Shown here one piece after another: positions 25,073 to 40,000 of a DNA stretch of 64,000 nucleotides. The translations under genes were made by a program, and so were the position numbers. Origin of the DNA: Aplidium turbinatum. Its lineage: Eukaryota; Chordata; Ascidiacea; Aplousobranchia; Polyclinidae. Position 1 is the first letter of the stretch, and each line of letters starts with the position of its first letter. The stretch covers positions 10,044,001-10,108,000 of the forward strand of contig OU964932.1 in assembly GCA_918807975.1 (NCBI GenBank). The letters are read 5' to 3'. Under the pieces are notes generated by a model that made no database searches, was not told the DNA's origin, and saw nothing but the letters and a program-made list of their open reading frames with translations.

Positions 25073-28000
25073 TCAGTTGCATTGTGAACCGTTGGCGCTT
25101 GAAGTTGAATACAATACTGACGAGAAAAAGTAGAGATTTTCATTGAATATCTCACTCCCGTTGAAGGTTAGGAGAGTCTGAATGATCCTGTCGTAGCGTT
25201 CGACATTTTGAACATTTTCTGGGCACTCTGGTCTTTGTATTGCATCGCTGTCTTTTCTTTGTGGTGCTGTGAACGAAAAAAGATGAAAATAACAAAATTT
25301 TGAATAATGCACCGATTAACAGAAACAGCACAGCACGTTTTAAGCAGGTTTTAAAGATTTTACATTATTAAACTGAACTTCTAGAGGAGATGCTGTCGAT
25401 GAAGTTTCAATAGGATTTTTCGACATTTCTTTTTTTATAGGTGCATGATGACTTATAGTCAGTGTTGGACTAGGTTCTAATTGGCATTCAATGTGTGTTG
25501 TTTTGCTTCAACGGGATTTAGATTTTAGGGTCGGACAGTGCAAGCAAAACTGTCATAGAAAACATTCTCTTTTCGGCATGACATTGAGGAGTTTGTTAAC
25601 ATAGGTTTACCGCTCCCAGTGAGAATCGTACAGACAACCTTTAGAGCACTTCTCTGGCTTGAAAACCCTAAACAAAAAATCAGTCCCTTTTACATTGATT
25701 TAACGTCTGTAAGCGTGAATACATAGCCGAGTGATGAAAGCCTGCGCTGTATCGTTGGCAGGACACTGAGTGGCATGACTGATGGTGGACACGGAGATTG
25801 GCTTTCTTGCCTTTCCGCCCACTTAATTTAATTCTTCCACCACCGGCGTAAGCCTAAATATTTATTTTTGACAACGTTTTGAATTCACTTCGTTAATTAG
25901 GAGAGCTTGTGACAATTTGGGTGCAAAAAGACTTTAATATACTTAGCAAAAAAAAAAGTTTTTCTTGCTAAGTTCATGTTGGTGATGGAAGACTTTTTAT
26001 TTACAAAAATGACGTTATTTCTCAGTGTATGGTAGGCTTGTACAATTTCCCCTCTGATCCTCTAAAATAAAATACGCACGCCCTTAAGCCGTTGGTTGGT
26101 TAATATTCCGGGATAAAGCAAACGATAAATTTTGCAAAAATTAAATTTTTTTTGCAATTTTTGAGTCCACGTGACTGTAGTTCTATGTGATGCACGAGAC
26201 TGGTGGCTTTTCACAAAGCTTTGAAGGTTTGGCATAATCTCCATCAGGTTGCGTATGGGTAACGTCGAAGATCACCACGGTGGTATGAGTGGTTACTTCG
26301 CTTACAAGCATTACTTATATCGCCGCAAAAAACGTATCGTATGAGTGGGCACTGGGCTCGTACTTACTTGCAGGGCCGTAGAATGTGAAGCTGTGGCATA
26401 GTGCTGTGACAATCATACCGGTATCCAATATAGGCGTTTACCTTAACCAAACAATGCCTTTGACGGTCAATCTGAACAGCAGCTAGCATCCTTTCGTAAG
26501 ACTTGCTGCAAAACTCTGGCTTGCTGATTTTAATGTGTCTTGGATGCATGTGGCCTGGGAAACTGAGTAATCCACTGCCGCAGTGCCCAGCCTGGTCGAT
26601 TCGATATCTCTCCAACTAGACGTCGAGCTTCAAAGAAAGAAATGAAACTGAACAGCCAGAGAAGAAAAGTCGGCCTTTTCAAACTTTGCTTGACACGATG
26701 GGGCATGGGGGCTTCACGCATCAGCACGGTGCGTCGGAGAATAGAGATAATGACGCAATGTTTGGTTGTCAACTATTACCCTCCCAGCGGAATAACAGGC
26801 CTCCACCGACATGCTTTCAAGAAAAAAAAAAGGACTGGACTCAATACTCTATCCTGCTGATGAACTTTCTGCTTTTTTTAAACAGTGTTCACTTACCGTC
26901 TTCAATTCTTGCTACAATCGGTTGCTGAGAAACATACAGCAATATACTCGGTTAGTGATTTAATATTTTAACCCCTTTTGTCTAAATTCGCCTCCTATTT
27001 TCCCTTTTCGAGTTATCTCTTCCTGCATCTTAAAATCGCCTCCAAAGGAGAACACAGCCCACTTCGGGAATCAATGAACTAAGTCAGTGTTTCTTAAACA
27101 GGTGAATGGTTCACCCCAGGGTGAATAAATTTTTTGCAAGGGTGAACTAACCAAAAGGGGTGAATAAGGGTGAACCGTCAGAAATGGATGATGGCTTGCG
27201 AGCAAGGCGGATATTCAGGGTGTTCCACCTGTTCAGTGAACAGGTGAGAATTTCCAAAAACAAAATCCATTCTAAGTTTTTCATTTTTTAATCAAAAGTA
27301 ATTGTTTTTTAATAAATTTCAATATTTTTTATTGTTTGATTCTTTTATAAATATCAAAAAATTAACTGAAAACTAAAAAGAGAAATGCGCTGAAATGTGT
27401 GAACTCATCGATGAGAGTGGCATTAGAAGGAAAGATTCATCCGCGATTTGAAAAACTAGTTGCGAAAGTTCAGGAGCATCCTAGTCACTGGTAAACAATT
27501 TTCTGCAGTAAATCGACTACGGTACTGTTGTTTTTTTGCTTATTGTAATAGTGAAGTTGTTTTGCACTGAGTGTATAAGTATAAAAATTTGGTGACTGTG
27601 TTTTGTAGCTTTATATCTCTGGACTCGAGAAATTGTAGATTGCAATGGTAAAACTTAGCTTGAGTTGATCTTAACAAAATTCGAAACAACCTAACTCATT
27701 CTGTGCTGTTATATATAGACGAGATAGTTTTATGATATCATGAGACAAGGGTGAATGAAATCTGGAGATAGATGCTAGGGGTGAACAAAACTAAAATAGT
27801 TTAAGAAGCACTGAACTAAGTGGTTGAAACGATGTAAAAATACGTCAGTTTGAAACAACTTTTTACCTTTGTTTTCTTCGCTTTCGGCTTCGGCCCTTTG
27901 GACATAGATGGAAGTTTTGACAACATTGACTCCAAAGAAGAGGAGTGCTTTAGGGGCTTTGACTTCTTTTGATTAGGAGGAGCTCTTGGAGGAAGAGCCG

Positions 28001-31000
28001 GGGGCTGTTGCTATGAAAAATGATGCAGCAACAGATGAGTTTGATGAAACAGACTGGATCATAAAAAATAATCTCAAGCACAAGCACCAAGGTTTTATTG
28101 ATATCACAAATTTTACATTACAATAGAATTGATTTACATAAAATATGATTTGCAACAAAAAAAGCAAAACACAAGGGCTAACGATGGAAACTATCGAGCA
28201 GTAGAAAACATTTCTTTCGCTTTCACAAGCCAAGACAAAGCCAAAAATTTTAGAAAATATTTGCAACAGAAGATATCATCAGGATGCCTACCATGTCGCT
28301 AATCTCGTCATCATCGTATACGTCTTCAGGTATCATGTCAGGTTCCGCATACGTGGCGCTTTGTGATTGGCTGTCGCCCGAGGATGTGGATGACGCATCG
28401 ATCTTAATATTGTTGGGAAAATGAATGTCAAGTTATTTATTTTTCAACATGGAATTAGATCAACAACATTATCATAAAAAAGAAAAACAGTGAAAAAAGG
28501 AAATTGAGAAATTAAAGCTTCGAGCATACACCAACAATCAAGTAAGCTTATGATCCCTCACCACGGTTGATAACAACCTATAGGAGTACTCGGTCTGTAC
28601 CTGAGATAGATCCTGCCCAATGTCCTCCATTCGTTTCATGACGCAACCGTATATGTCGTCCGCTTGAGCGTGCGCTTGCTCAGAGTCAGTCGTACATTTC
28701 AAGCTCCTAGGAAGCAATAGAAAGATGATGATCTAATGGTGGCTTGTTATTCCGGATACAAAGCAAGCGTACAAATATAAAAACATTATATCATATTTCC
28801 AAAGGTAAACTGTAGACTACTACCACTGTTCAGGAAAGCACAACAGTCTACACGAAAGACATTTTCAAGAAAACGTCATGTGGAAAAAGAGCAGAAACTT
28901 TATCAACGGTGCGTAAAAGACACCACTTGATCACTCCACAGCATATTGGTTTCACGTTGTTTACTTTTCCAAAGCAAAATAGCCGACTGTGCCATCGGTT
29001 GAGAGAGGAGATTTTGTCGCTTCAGCTTAAAAAAAAGAATACCTTTAATAAGCAATAATGAAACTTTATTGTAGAAAACTGAGTGACTCACATGCCTCGG
29101 TTGACCAGTGCCTTGTGAGCGTTGGCAACCTGCTGCGCACTGTCAAGATCACCTTGCAAAGCCAACCTTGCCGCAGACTGACTCGCGTATGTTCCTAAAG
29201 AAACAAATCATTAAGAATAGAAACAAGAAGCAATGATGAAATAAAAGATCATTGGCAAAATCTCCAAGTTCAACTCAATTTTATTTTTCATTGCTGGCGC
29301 GAGACCGTTGAGAATGACACAGCAAACACACAAATCAGTAAAATAATGTGTTTAAAAATCACAGTGGTATCGTTAGTTTAAACAGCCACCAAACCTACAC
29401 GAAAGCTAAACAAAAGTTTCACAAAGTCTGTTGAGAATGACACAGTGAACACACAAATCAATAAAACAGTGTTCAGAAATTACAGTAGTACAAAACAGTT
29501 TCACAAAGTCTGTGTTTTCAGTTGCTGCAAAAACACTATACAAAACCCAGCTTCAAATCAATGGCACTACCAACAGAAAGCACGTTAGCATCAATAGCAA
29601 ACATACCTATCACAGCCGGGTCCATCTCGCTCTCTGCCAACGCTCTGTCTTGAGTCACCCATCGTCGTTGCGTCAGCACACGCATCTTGACCGCGCCATC
29701 CAATGAGCGATACATGATTTTCAGTTGGAAATGAGCTTCCTTGGGAGGTGGCGTCACTGCAAGTTCTAGAATACGGTGGACGATGACACAGCATGTTGGA
29801 GAGAATAATGATTATCAAAAATTTCACAATAGAATAAACTGCTTGCATTGAAAATAAGTAAAATTGCTTACTGATTGTGTTAAAGAAACTGCGTACGTAT
29901 GAGCAGTAAATTGAAAATTTCACGATTTTGAACGTATTTAGGAAATTACGAAATAAACTGCGTACATTGAAAATCAGTTTCGTGTAGACTAATGATTGAT
30001 TGTTTTGGATAAACTAGGTACGTATGAGCCGCAAATCTTCGCTGTGGTGACGTCATTATGTGTTGTACAATGTGTCGTTGTTAACCAGCTCAGTGGCCGA
30101 GTGGTTATCACCTTCAGTTCTGGTAAATCTGAGACCGATTCCAGGTCGGGTCAAACTAAAGACTTTAAACACGTCACCGATTGTGTTCTTTCTTGCATAA
30201 CGCCGTGAGAATAAGTCGAGTAATAATGTGATGACATCGTTAACCTGATACAAAATGAGCCCTATCGCTAAAAGACCTTAGCTGTAGTGGAGGGACAATA
30301 AATAAAACCATAACATTGTTATTTATGAACGTGGTTGTTAACTGTCAACAACATTGTGTTTAGCCAAACAAATCATGCTGGCAGTTTAAAATTGAACTCG
30401 ACATCTTTCTTTACAAATATGGTCGATACCAGAATAAATGGTTGTACGAGTAAACTAAACGGGTCATCTGATATGGGTCCTCTTCGTAGAGGACATCTAA
30501 CTTCATTTTAAAACGCCAGCTTGATTATTATGGTCAGGAAATTGTTGTGAAGCTTTACTAGGCAGGGCATGTTTCTAAAGTTACTAAAAGTTAAGTGTAA
30601 TTTTTTCAAAATAAAAAAAAAATAAATAAACAAGCACTCACAAAACCCTGCTGCTACTCTACAAAGTGGTAAAACAAGGCTGAAGAGAGCCACTGTTTGA
30701 GATACCTTGAAGTACAACTTACTAAAGCAGTCATTTATGTAAAAATAGCAATTTTTACGAGCTGGAAAAACACTACAATAGATCCTGCAACAATACACAC
30801 CATTGTCTTGGTGCATTCCATAACGGAAAGTGACCTCAGAGTCGCTGGTAGTGTTGCCAATGAATTGGGAAACGGTGCTGCTGGCTATGTTCTCCTCGTT
30901 GTAAAAGTATCTGAAGAATACGTATCATAGAAAATGTCTTGGGGCTTGCATGTTTTAAGCCGCCGGCGATTTCATTTTTTCGCATCAGTGAGAAATCTAA

Positions 31001-34000
31001 GATTATCAGGTCAATAAAAACTTGCCTTGATCATAACTCATAAACGAGCAAAAATTTTATTACTTTATTCTGTCAGTTTCGATGACCGGGGCTGCGTTAG
31101 TGGTTCAAAGCTCCAAAAGAATGCGAAGCGGCCATAATTCATTTTCCAAAAAAAGAATTATTTTAGTTTTGGAATAAAGAGTCTTCTTACATTTCACAAA
31201 GTTTATTAAATCCCCAAGAAATCGGTTTTGATGAAAAAATATTGATCGCAAAAACTAAAACTCGATTTAAACATAAAGAATATAGCAGCTGCGAAGAAGC
31301 TTCAATGTTGTGCAACAGAAGCAACACGACTTATTGAAGTTAAAAAAAAGCAATAGACTGTAGAACAAATCTCATATAACAACAGGTTTCTATAAACACG
31401 GCATCTGAACAAAGTTCACTTACAAGTGCTTTTGTGTGACCAGATCGATGGAGACGTTTGTGGCTAAGACGTTTCGCAAGATAATGTTTTCAAACGCTTC
31501 TGATAACTCGTTGGCTTCTACTATGCTCACCTGTCAATGACAAACATAGAAGAAATAAACTTGCGAGGTCGAACAACTTCGATGAAAAACTAAAGAATCC
31601 TTGCCCAGACACCAAAATCTGTCAGTTTTACAATGATTTAACATCTGCGGATCATAAATTTTCTCAAAAGCTTCTTGCGAAGAGCAGATAAATTGGAAAG
31701 GGGATTATAAGCATTCATACAGTACTCAAAATCTACAGTGCAGTATATTCTACGCATAAGCCAACAACATACGGAAAAGCTGGTAAATCATGTAATCGAG
31801 TCAAAGATTCACAGCAAGACGGACTATTTCCTCGAAAATCACCTTAAATATTCTTCTTTTTATTTTAGTATGGATTGATGCCGTTAAAACGACTGAGCAC
31901 CACGAAGCTCCAGTAAACGCCTGCAGCATTTGCCTTTGATTATAAGACCATACCATCATTGGTAACTAGGCTAATTCAGTGCGGTTTCAACCGAACGCAC
32001 GTACCAAAAATCACATATTTAACACGCTGGTCAAAACGCTCTTTTAACATGCAAAATCAATTTTCACAACGGACTTCATTTCCATAATTCACGTATCCGA
32101 GACAAAAATATTAGCTACAATATGCAATAAATCAGCACACAATGAGCAGGAAAGGGTGGCAAAACCTTGCCAGTTTTAAAACGTAAAAAAACGTAAGTTA
32201 TCGTAAAAGATACCTTTCAACACTCAACAGGTAACACAGCCACTGAAGGCAAAATTTCTAAAAGATAAGACAAGGTTTTACCTTCCCCGAGGTTTTATCG
32301 GCAACTTTCCCAAGCTGGACAAGACGGCAGTCGGACCCAGCAATGCTCATAATTGAAACGATCACTCTGAAAGTAACGACAAAACTTCCATGAATAACTT
32401 AATTCTTCAGCCAAGAATTCAAGAAGGCTGCCGCAGATGCTGGGGGATTGCAAAACGAAGTGATTTGAAAGGTCACACAAAACTTGACAAAAATAAATAA
32501 ATATATAACAGAAAATCAGACTGTTTATATTTTCAGTAATTTTGAATGACAGAAATTCCTGGCGCAGCTAACCTTCAAATTGCTGTTGACGGTGAATTGT
32601 GCTTAGTTTCTACATTATGAGCTTTATATATTTTTTTTATCGGCTTGACCAGTGGTTCTAACTACTTTGCTCCCAAATAAAAATTACTTAAAATTAATAA
32701 TGTTTTTGTCAAAACGCTCAAAAGAGTTGGTCAAAAGTTTGTCAAAAGAGTTCATCATGTACTGTATTTCTAACCCTCTCGAAGCAGCGAGGCCAGTTGC
32801 TTGGTTGTAGAAATGATGACATGATGCATAATCTTCCTCTGTTTCGAGACTACCAACCCCAACATTGGCGCGACCATCTGTGCAGACGACAACCTGTGAA
32901 TAAAGCTTCAATAAAAATAGTTTGAACGAACCGAAGCCCTTTTGAGTGACGTTCCAAGGCTCTCACCAATGACAAAAAATCAAGCGGATAAAAATGAGGG
33001 CTGCCTATGAGCAATCAACTTTTGATTAGTGGCAGTCGAGCTAATGTAGTGAGAAAGGCACGGGTTTGAAGAGTCCCAAAGATCAGACCAGATGCCTACA
33101 AACTTCTCCAGTCTAGATGCTCAACACAGCATACCAAATTTTTATGTTTTTAGATTAGGGTACATTGATTTTCGCATAATTTAGCAACGTCATACGCAAC
33201 TAATAGAATCTCTTGAGTTTATTCTTTTCAGAACTGGTAGTTACATGAGTGCAGTGAAGCCTGTTCCCAGTAGTTTCTCGGAGTTTTGAAGACACATAGC
33301 AGTCAAACAGTTAAGCATTCTCATAAAGCAGAGCTGTTGCGATACAAAACGTACAATATGCTAAAATAGTAAAAGCAGCGTATTGACTTTGAAAAGTTGC
33401 GCATTCGATAAACTTGGATTACTGTATTACACAAAACCAATTTTCTTCTTCCATATTTCGTGAACACACGGGTGACCATGGTCGAACTAGGTTAAAGATA
33501 AAAATTTGTCGGTTGAACACGATGTGTGTCTAATTTTAGAGCATTCAAAAGAAACCGTTTGAACAAAAGCATAAGGTAAACCCATGGATGACATATGTTA
33601 TTCAGCACTGCAGTGGCGTGACGAAAAAGCTTACAATAACCACATAGGCGGCATGAAAAGAAAACTTCGAAAGGTGCGGACTAAGATATTCGTCACCTGC
33701 GATCCCGGCAATTTTGAGGCCATGGCGGTTGACAACAGCAATGCTGGGCCGAGAGCAGTTCCACCGCTTTCTTTCAGTCTGAGCATGAACAAGTTTGATT
33801 CATGAAATGTAGAGCTGATCCAATAAAGATGAGCGGACGCAATTTTGGCAGGTAATTAAAACGAGATGAAAATTGCAATGAAATCGTAAGCATTGATTTT
33901 ACTACTACCTCAAATTCGTATTCGGAGACTAAACATCGTAGTTGTATTTTCAGCGCTATAGAACAATGACTCCTCCAAAAAAGTGTTACAAATGTTTAAG

Positions 34001-37000
34001 AAGTCAATCTCTATTTGCATACAAAGCCGAATTTATATCTGACCACAATTTATTGAGTTGTGATTTAACAGCACGGAAAATTGTTTAATAATAACGAATA
34101 ACCAAAGAAATGTCACAAAAAAATGTCAACTTTTATCATAAAAGTTTAATGTGCGTCGTGAATGATCTTGGCTTTAAAAAAAATTGTTTTCTTGATGATT
34201 GCTTCTGTATTAGGTAAATCGCCCATTTGAGGAAGTGCTTTAGTACCAGATCGCCTTTTCCAGTTATTTTTTTCCACTTTTGATTGCTTTAAAAAAGTAG
34301 TAAAACAGGCACAATCTGGTGGATACACAAATACACATACCCAAGCACAGTCTTAGTCAGTTGAACACGTGAACTGTGTATCAAGCTAGGCAGAGGTGCA
34401 TTCCAGCCAGTGTGGCACAAATAGTCGAAGTCCAACAGTTGATATTCTGATAAAAAGGTGGCTTGTTCAGGAGAGCCATCACCTAGCATTTGCACCTGAA
34501 AGAAAATGCGTTCATCGCAATTTTATGTCATTTTTGTCTATGCTATACTCCCAGAAACACAGCTAAAGTTCCTAAGGATCTTAATCTGCAGCCTTTCTTA
34601 TGAAAACCTTAATAATGGCTTTTATTAATCTGTGGCCATATTACAAAATTTTAGTCTGAAAGCAATAAAAAACTACCATATTATCGACTTGAAAACTCGT
34701 CTAAAGAGAAAACTTAAACCAATTTTCACGCTTCAAGTCACACAACCATGTTGTTACATTTCCCTTGTCAGTTTTGTTGGAGTCCGGTCTGTGACCGAGG
34801 TTTCAAGATGCATTGTTATGTTGTACAACCACTTTTGGTAAGGGGTGTTCAGTGTTCACCCAGCCAGCCAATTAGTGATATTTTTACCTTGACCGGTTAA
34901 TCAATGCAAAAAAAGTTGATTTGGTAGTTACGCAATCCGAATGTATCCAGCGCATGATAAAAGCATTCTAGCAAGTTCGTCAGACGCGAGTGAAAGTTGC
35001 ACAATTTGATAGCTGTATAAGATACTTACACCGTGTAAATGTATTGTAATGTTTAAAAATTGTAGTTTGAAACACGTTAAAACTACAACAAAAGAATTTC
35101 ACAAACAAATCAAACCTCGCTGTTGAATGTGACCAAAGCGACTCTGCAATTCGGTTTCGTTGCTTCGATGATGTTGAGTTGATCGCTGATGGCTTGCTGC
35201 AGGCTCTGATGAAATATTTTAATGCAATTCGTGAAGCAGGAAGAAACTAAACACAACATTGCGCATGACTAAGGAATTGCATCAGGTTAAAACAGATCGT
35301 TTGTATTTACACTAGAAGTAAACAACGATCATGCTGCTAAAAGCGAAACTCAATCTATTACTAAACACAAAACGTGATCGGTGGTTTTCAAATTCACTGC
35401 ATTAGTGCACAACGTTTTTGGCATGCTGAGCTCGCGCTGCAAAAAAATAGAAATATCTCGCTATGTCAGTTTAACCTGGTTATATTAATGACATCATACG
35501 TAGGCCTACTACATTTAGACAAACCGTGGATTATTAAATTGTAACACAAAACTTATATTTTAATATAAAAAATACACAGCCTTGCAAGGCATGGATTCTG
35601 ATTTAGAATCTTTACTCTTAAACAGATGCTTTCATCCAAACTACATAAGGATTTAGTCCAGCTATATCCTGATTTTGCTTGATACAAACTTAAACTTTAG
35701 TAGAAAGTAGAACGTGGATAGGAATACATACTTTCAAGCGTGAAACGAATAAACATCCGGTGTCTGACGTCACCTACAAGTTGCAACATAAAACCAATTT
35801 ATGGCGGTTTCAAAAATAAAATGATTACAATTACCGATCCGTCGATTAACTTCGAGCAAACTCTTTTGAATTATCTAATCCAGTAGTTCTCAAACTGTGC
35901 GTCGCGACGCCCTGGTGCGTCGTTTCAATTTTCCAAGGGCGTCGCAGAAGAGTTTCGTTTCGTAGCTGAATTCAGTTTATCTTATAAAGATGAGGTTAAT
36001 CCAATTGATTAACAGTTTCAGTTGTCATCAAAGTTGTTAACTTCATTAAAACACGCCCACTGAAGTCAAGAGTTTTCAAAAAACTTTGTTGAGAAATAAA
36101 TGCAGCGCATCGGAGTTTGCTCTTTTAATTTTCATCCAAGTGGCTTTCGCTTAGAAAATTCTTTGAACGCTTCTACGAATTGGTGGATGAACTTGAGGCT
36201 TTTTTCCAGCAAGAAAATAATCCACTTGCAGATTGTTTAGCTCAGAACAATTTTTTATTGAAGTTGGCTTACTTTACTTGTGTGATATCTTCGCCAAACT
36301 GAACATTTCTATGCAAGGGCCGAATAAAAATGACATTTCAGATAAAATTGCAGCATTCGTTAAAAAGCTGCTATTGTGGAAGATATAGCAAACCTGTCTG
36401 GAAGCTCTCGATACATCACTTTCTTGTCCAATTTGCTTGAAAAGAAAAGTATGACGCTGCCTTCAAATTTGTGAAGCATATTTGGGCAACATTTGTCCAA
36501 GCTCGAGTCGAAATTTGCAAAATACTTCCCGAAAAATTTATCAAACTACGAATGGATTCGTGATCCTTTCGTCCAACCTACTCCACTGTCTTGTACTGCA
36601 CAAGAAAAAGAGGCCTACATTGACCTTTCTTGTGACAATTTCCTGAAAAGGACGTTTAATTCAGGAAATCCGGCAAATTTCTGGATTTCAATGAATGGCG
36701 ATTATCCAGCTTTGGTGAAGAAAGCACTACGAATTTATTTATGTAAAGCAGGATTTTCTGCCTTGGCGGTGATAAAAAGCAAATTTCGATCACCAATAAA
36801 CACTGAAAGAAAAATGCGGGTGGCAATTTCAAAAATTCTCCCAAGATTTAATGAACTTTGTAAAAACAAACAAGCCCACACGTCACATTAAATAATATGC
36901 ATTGCTTTTTGTTGTTGTATCAACAAGCAAAACTTTACTAATAAGTTTCCTCATTAACTTTTATTTGCTGGCGTCGCAAGTCCAGAAAACTTTTCCAGAG

Positions 37001-40000
37001 GCGTCGCAACAAAAAAAAGTTTGAGAACCACTGATCTAATCAGACTGTAAGCTTTATCAGCCGCTTAAAAGAATCAATTGTTATCGGTGCATCCAACCTT
37101 AAAAGATTAACTGGAGTACACCATACACATTTTTCAAGGTGCATAATATTCAACGCGACGTCTGCTTTATACTGACTTACCTCCGATGAGACACACATGC
37201 TCCCGGATGTATCCACACAAAAAATAACGAGGGATTCATCCGCCGTTGATGAACAAGTGGGCGGCTGAAGTACGTATGTGACGTCATTTGCGCAGTCGGC
37301 AGGCACTGATTGCACATGAGAATTGTTTTTCGACTCGCAAAAGATACAGTTCCATTCCTGATTAAACAGTAGGTTGTAACTGAGGTGCGCCAGTGGTTAA
37401 AGAATAGAATAAAGTGCTCAGGAAGGCAAAGAAGTTAATCTTCGGGTCTATCATCAAGTATTTACGCAATGAAATTCCACGTCGATATTGTTAACGCAAG
37501 TTTCTCCACGTGTTAATTTTATTCGTAGGCCTTTATCCATTGTTCGTTCAACCGTTTCGCCACTGTCCAAATTGTTTGCTCTACGTTGGCAGTGATTGAC
37601 GTTGGTTTTGCAATGCCATCGCTGTCAACGTGGAACCTTTTTCGCTATAAATACCAGTTCATTTGTAGTGTTATTCATTCGCAATTCAAAAGTTGTACTG
37701 AAGAGAGCTAAATGCTCGAAATCCGGATATACAACAAATTCATGTTGTGTATGAATTGGAATTAAAAGCGAATTGAAGTTCATCTAGTCCTTTGTCTCCA
37801 TTCATAGAATTTGAGCATACGCTGACGACGACGACGATCAAGCTTGTCATTTCCTGTCTTGCTAAGACAGTCATGTGCTCTCGAATTAAGGTCTTTTTGG
37901 GCATAGATTAGACTTGGTATGGGCAAGCTACAACCAGTGGGCCAGGTCCTTGCAAATATTACTAGCAGCATATCAACGGAAGCGCAGGTTGCTACGACGT
38001 AGTCAGCTACAAGTTCATGACGCTCTTGCGCTACCTGGGTCCATAATTCCAACTCTAAAAGATTTCTTGCCTGCTTGTAGCCTAAAGCGTTCACCCATCC
38101 TTTGATTAAACGCTTTTATCACTCGGAGCCACTAATTAAATAGATAACCAAAGCTGATTGAGAAAATTTTTTGAAAGGTTTTGCATTTGCAAGTTTAGTT
38201 AAAATGTTAAACCGTGTCGTTTGATTACAAACAGCAACCATAAACTGAAGGCCAAAGTGACAAATGTTCACCACGATGCCGCATCCAACAGTAGGACAAC
38301 CACACAGAATTGAAGTTAATGATACACAGTTTGCATAAACATTAAACACAAATAGGTTTAAGAAAACCGAACTGAGACCGCTTCAAGTGTTATCTGAATA
38401 TGTGACGTCATTCTTCAAACAAATAAACAAACAAGAAGCAATTCTGTCATGCATGCATTTGCAGCGTGCATCCTCAATAACGTAGAAACCCCCTAAACTA
38501 CCAATTAATCACAACATGATTCGTCATGTGAATCAGTCGTGAGTCGAATTGTCACCAATCGAAACTATCCCTGATGTCGTTGGTTGTTTCAAGCAAAGTG
38601 AACCAAAGAGTGTTGATCGCATGTGAACGCAAAGTATTTCTGATCTTTCCTGTACGAATTCTCAAGTCATAACTCATAAATAAGCATCTTTCAAATATAG
38701 TTTAAATGTCGTGAGGTGGCATGCCGCTCTTTGAAAGCTGTGTGCCCTGCAAACAAAAACTCATGCCGACACAACAACATTTCTCCAACACTCTTATGAT
38801 TATGTGTTTAATAGTATATTATATATATAGTTTTTAAGACTTAACTACGACTGACAAACAATACATAGAATAATGGAATATGAATTGCAGGATAGAGAAT
38901 ATCAGCAGCTTATTCCTGAATCCACTACTTGACGTTAAACGACGTAGACGACATTTTATGTAAAAATACAAAAACATCTACCCATACCTGTTCAGCGTTG
39001 TTTGCAATTGCCCCACACTTAAAGCAATGGGATGGCATCACAGGATGGAGGAAACTTTGTTTGTTGTCTCCAATAATGCCCAACTTCACGCAGACGATGT
39101 TCGTATCTGCGCAGGCGTATGTGGACTCGCTAGAATTTGCCCTAGACACAGTTGTTGGTGTTTAGAAATTTTTGCGCAGCATGCTTTTGGCTCGTTTTAC
39201 ATTGGAAAAACGGGAATTTTGTTGTCCTTGCGGTTTGAGTTTGATTGGAGGCAACAAGTTTAGTTTTCATTAAGCAAATCGAAAACTAACAGTGATAGAT
39301 ACCAGATGAGGTGCAATATTATTATAAATTCAAAATACATGACAATAAGACATGTTTTCAAGTTTAAAACAACATCAGGCCTAGTTCTAGTTGCATAGTC
39401 TTCAATGATGTTTTCTTCTAAGTTACTATCCACCCCTTTATCCAGCACTGATGCACTTAGCACACTCCTATGCTTTAGATAGGCATATGACGAGAGTCGA
39501 GTATCGAGCATAAAACAAATTGCACAAAGTAAGTCTGGGAATCGAACGCCTGCCCTTTCGATTCGGAGCGCAATGCGGTATCACTGCGCCACGGTTGCAG
39601 CTAGTCACTCAGCATCACATGTTAATAAAACGACAAAGCTCGCTTCAAACAGAGGAAAGAGTGAATGAATAAAAAACACTTACCTGCACTAACCATAGAA
39701 ATTAAAGAACATGTGCCATAAAACAAGATGGAAGAAAATATTTCTTCATAACGCATCAATCATCATAAACTTAATAAACATGTAGGAATATGCAGCGTGA
39801 CAGAAATTCTTATAAAAACGGTTCGAAGGCATCTATTTCAGTAGTTCGGCGTACAAGCTCGATACAGCGTAAACAATTAAAAACTCATAAAAATTTGACT
39901 AACTCTTTGATTTGGATTTTTGCTGCATCCCTGTCTCGACGAATCATGCTTTGAGAAAGATGAGGAGCCGATGGACGGATCAACGATGTCTAAATAGAAA

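Noticed and set aside
26364-26615. Extra exon of the vWA gene between 26924 and 25266
   Set aside because: Several frames are open, but exon 21 joins exon 22 in phase without it and no acceptor fits the required phase.
37780-38094. 104-codon minus-strand ORF in an intron of the vWA gene
   Set aside because: GC-richer than its surroundings but not recognised, and no splice sites place it in the gene.
39523-39605. Functional tRNA gene
   Set aside because: A and B boxes are present, but the acceptor stem does not pair; best explained as a SINE head.
39690-39700. 5-nt microexon between exons 6 and 7 of the vWA gene
   Set aside because: The phases would work, but a simpler acceptor at 39130 extends exon 7 and joins exon 6 directly.
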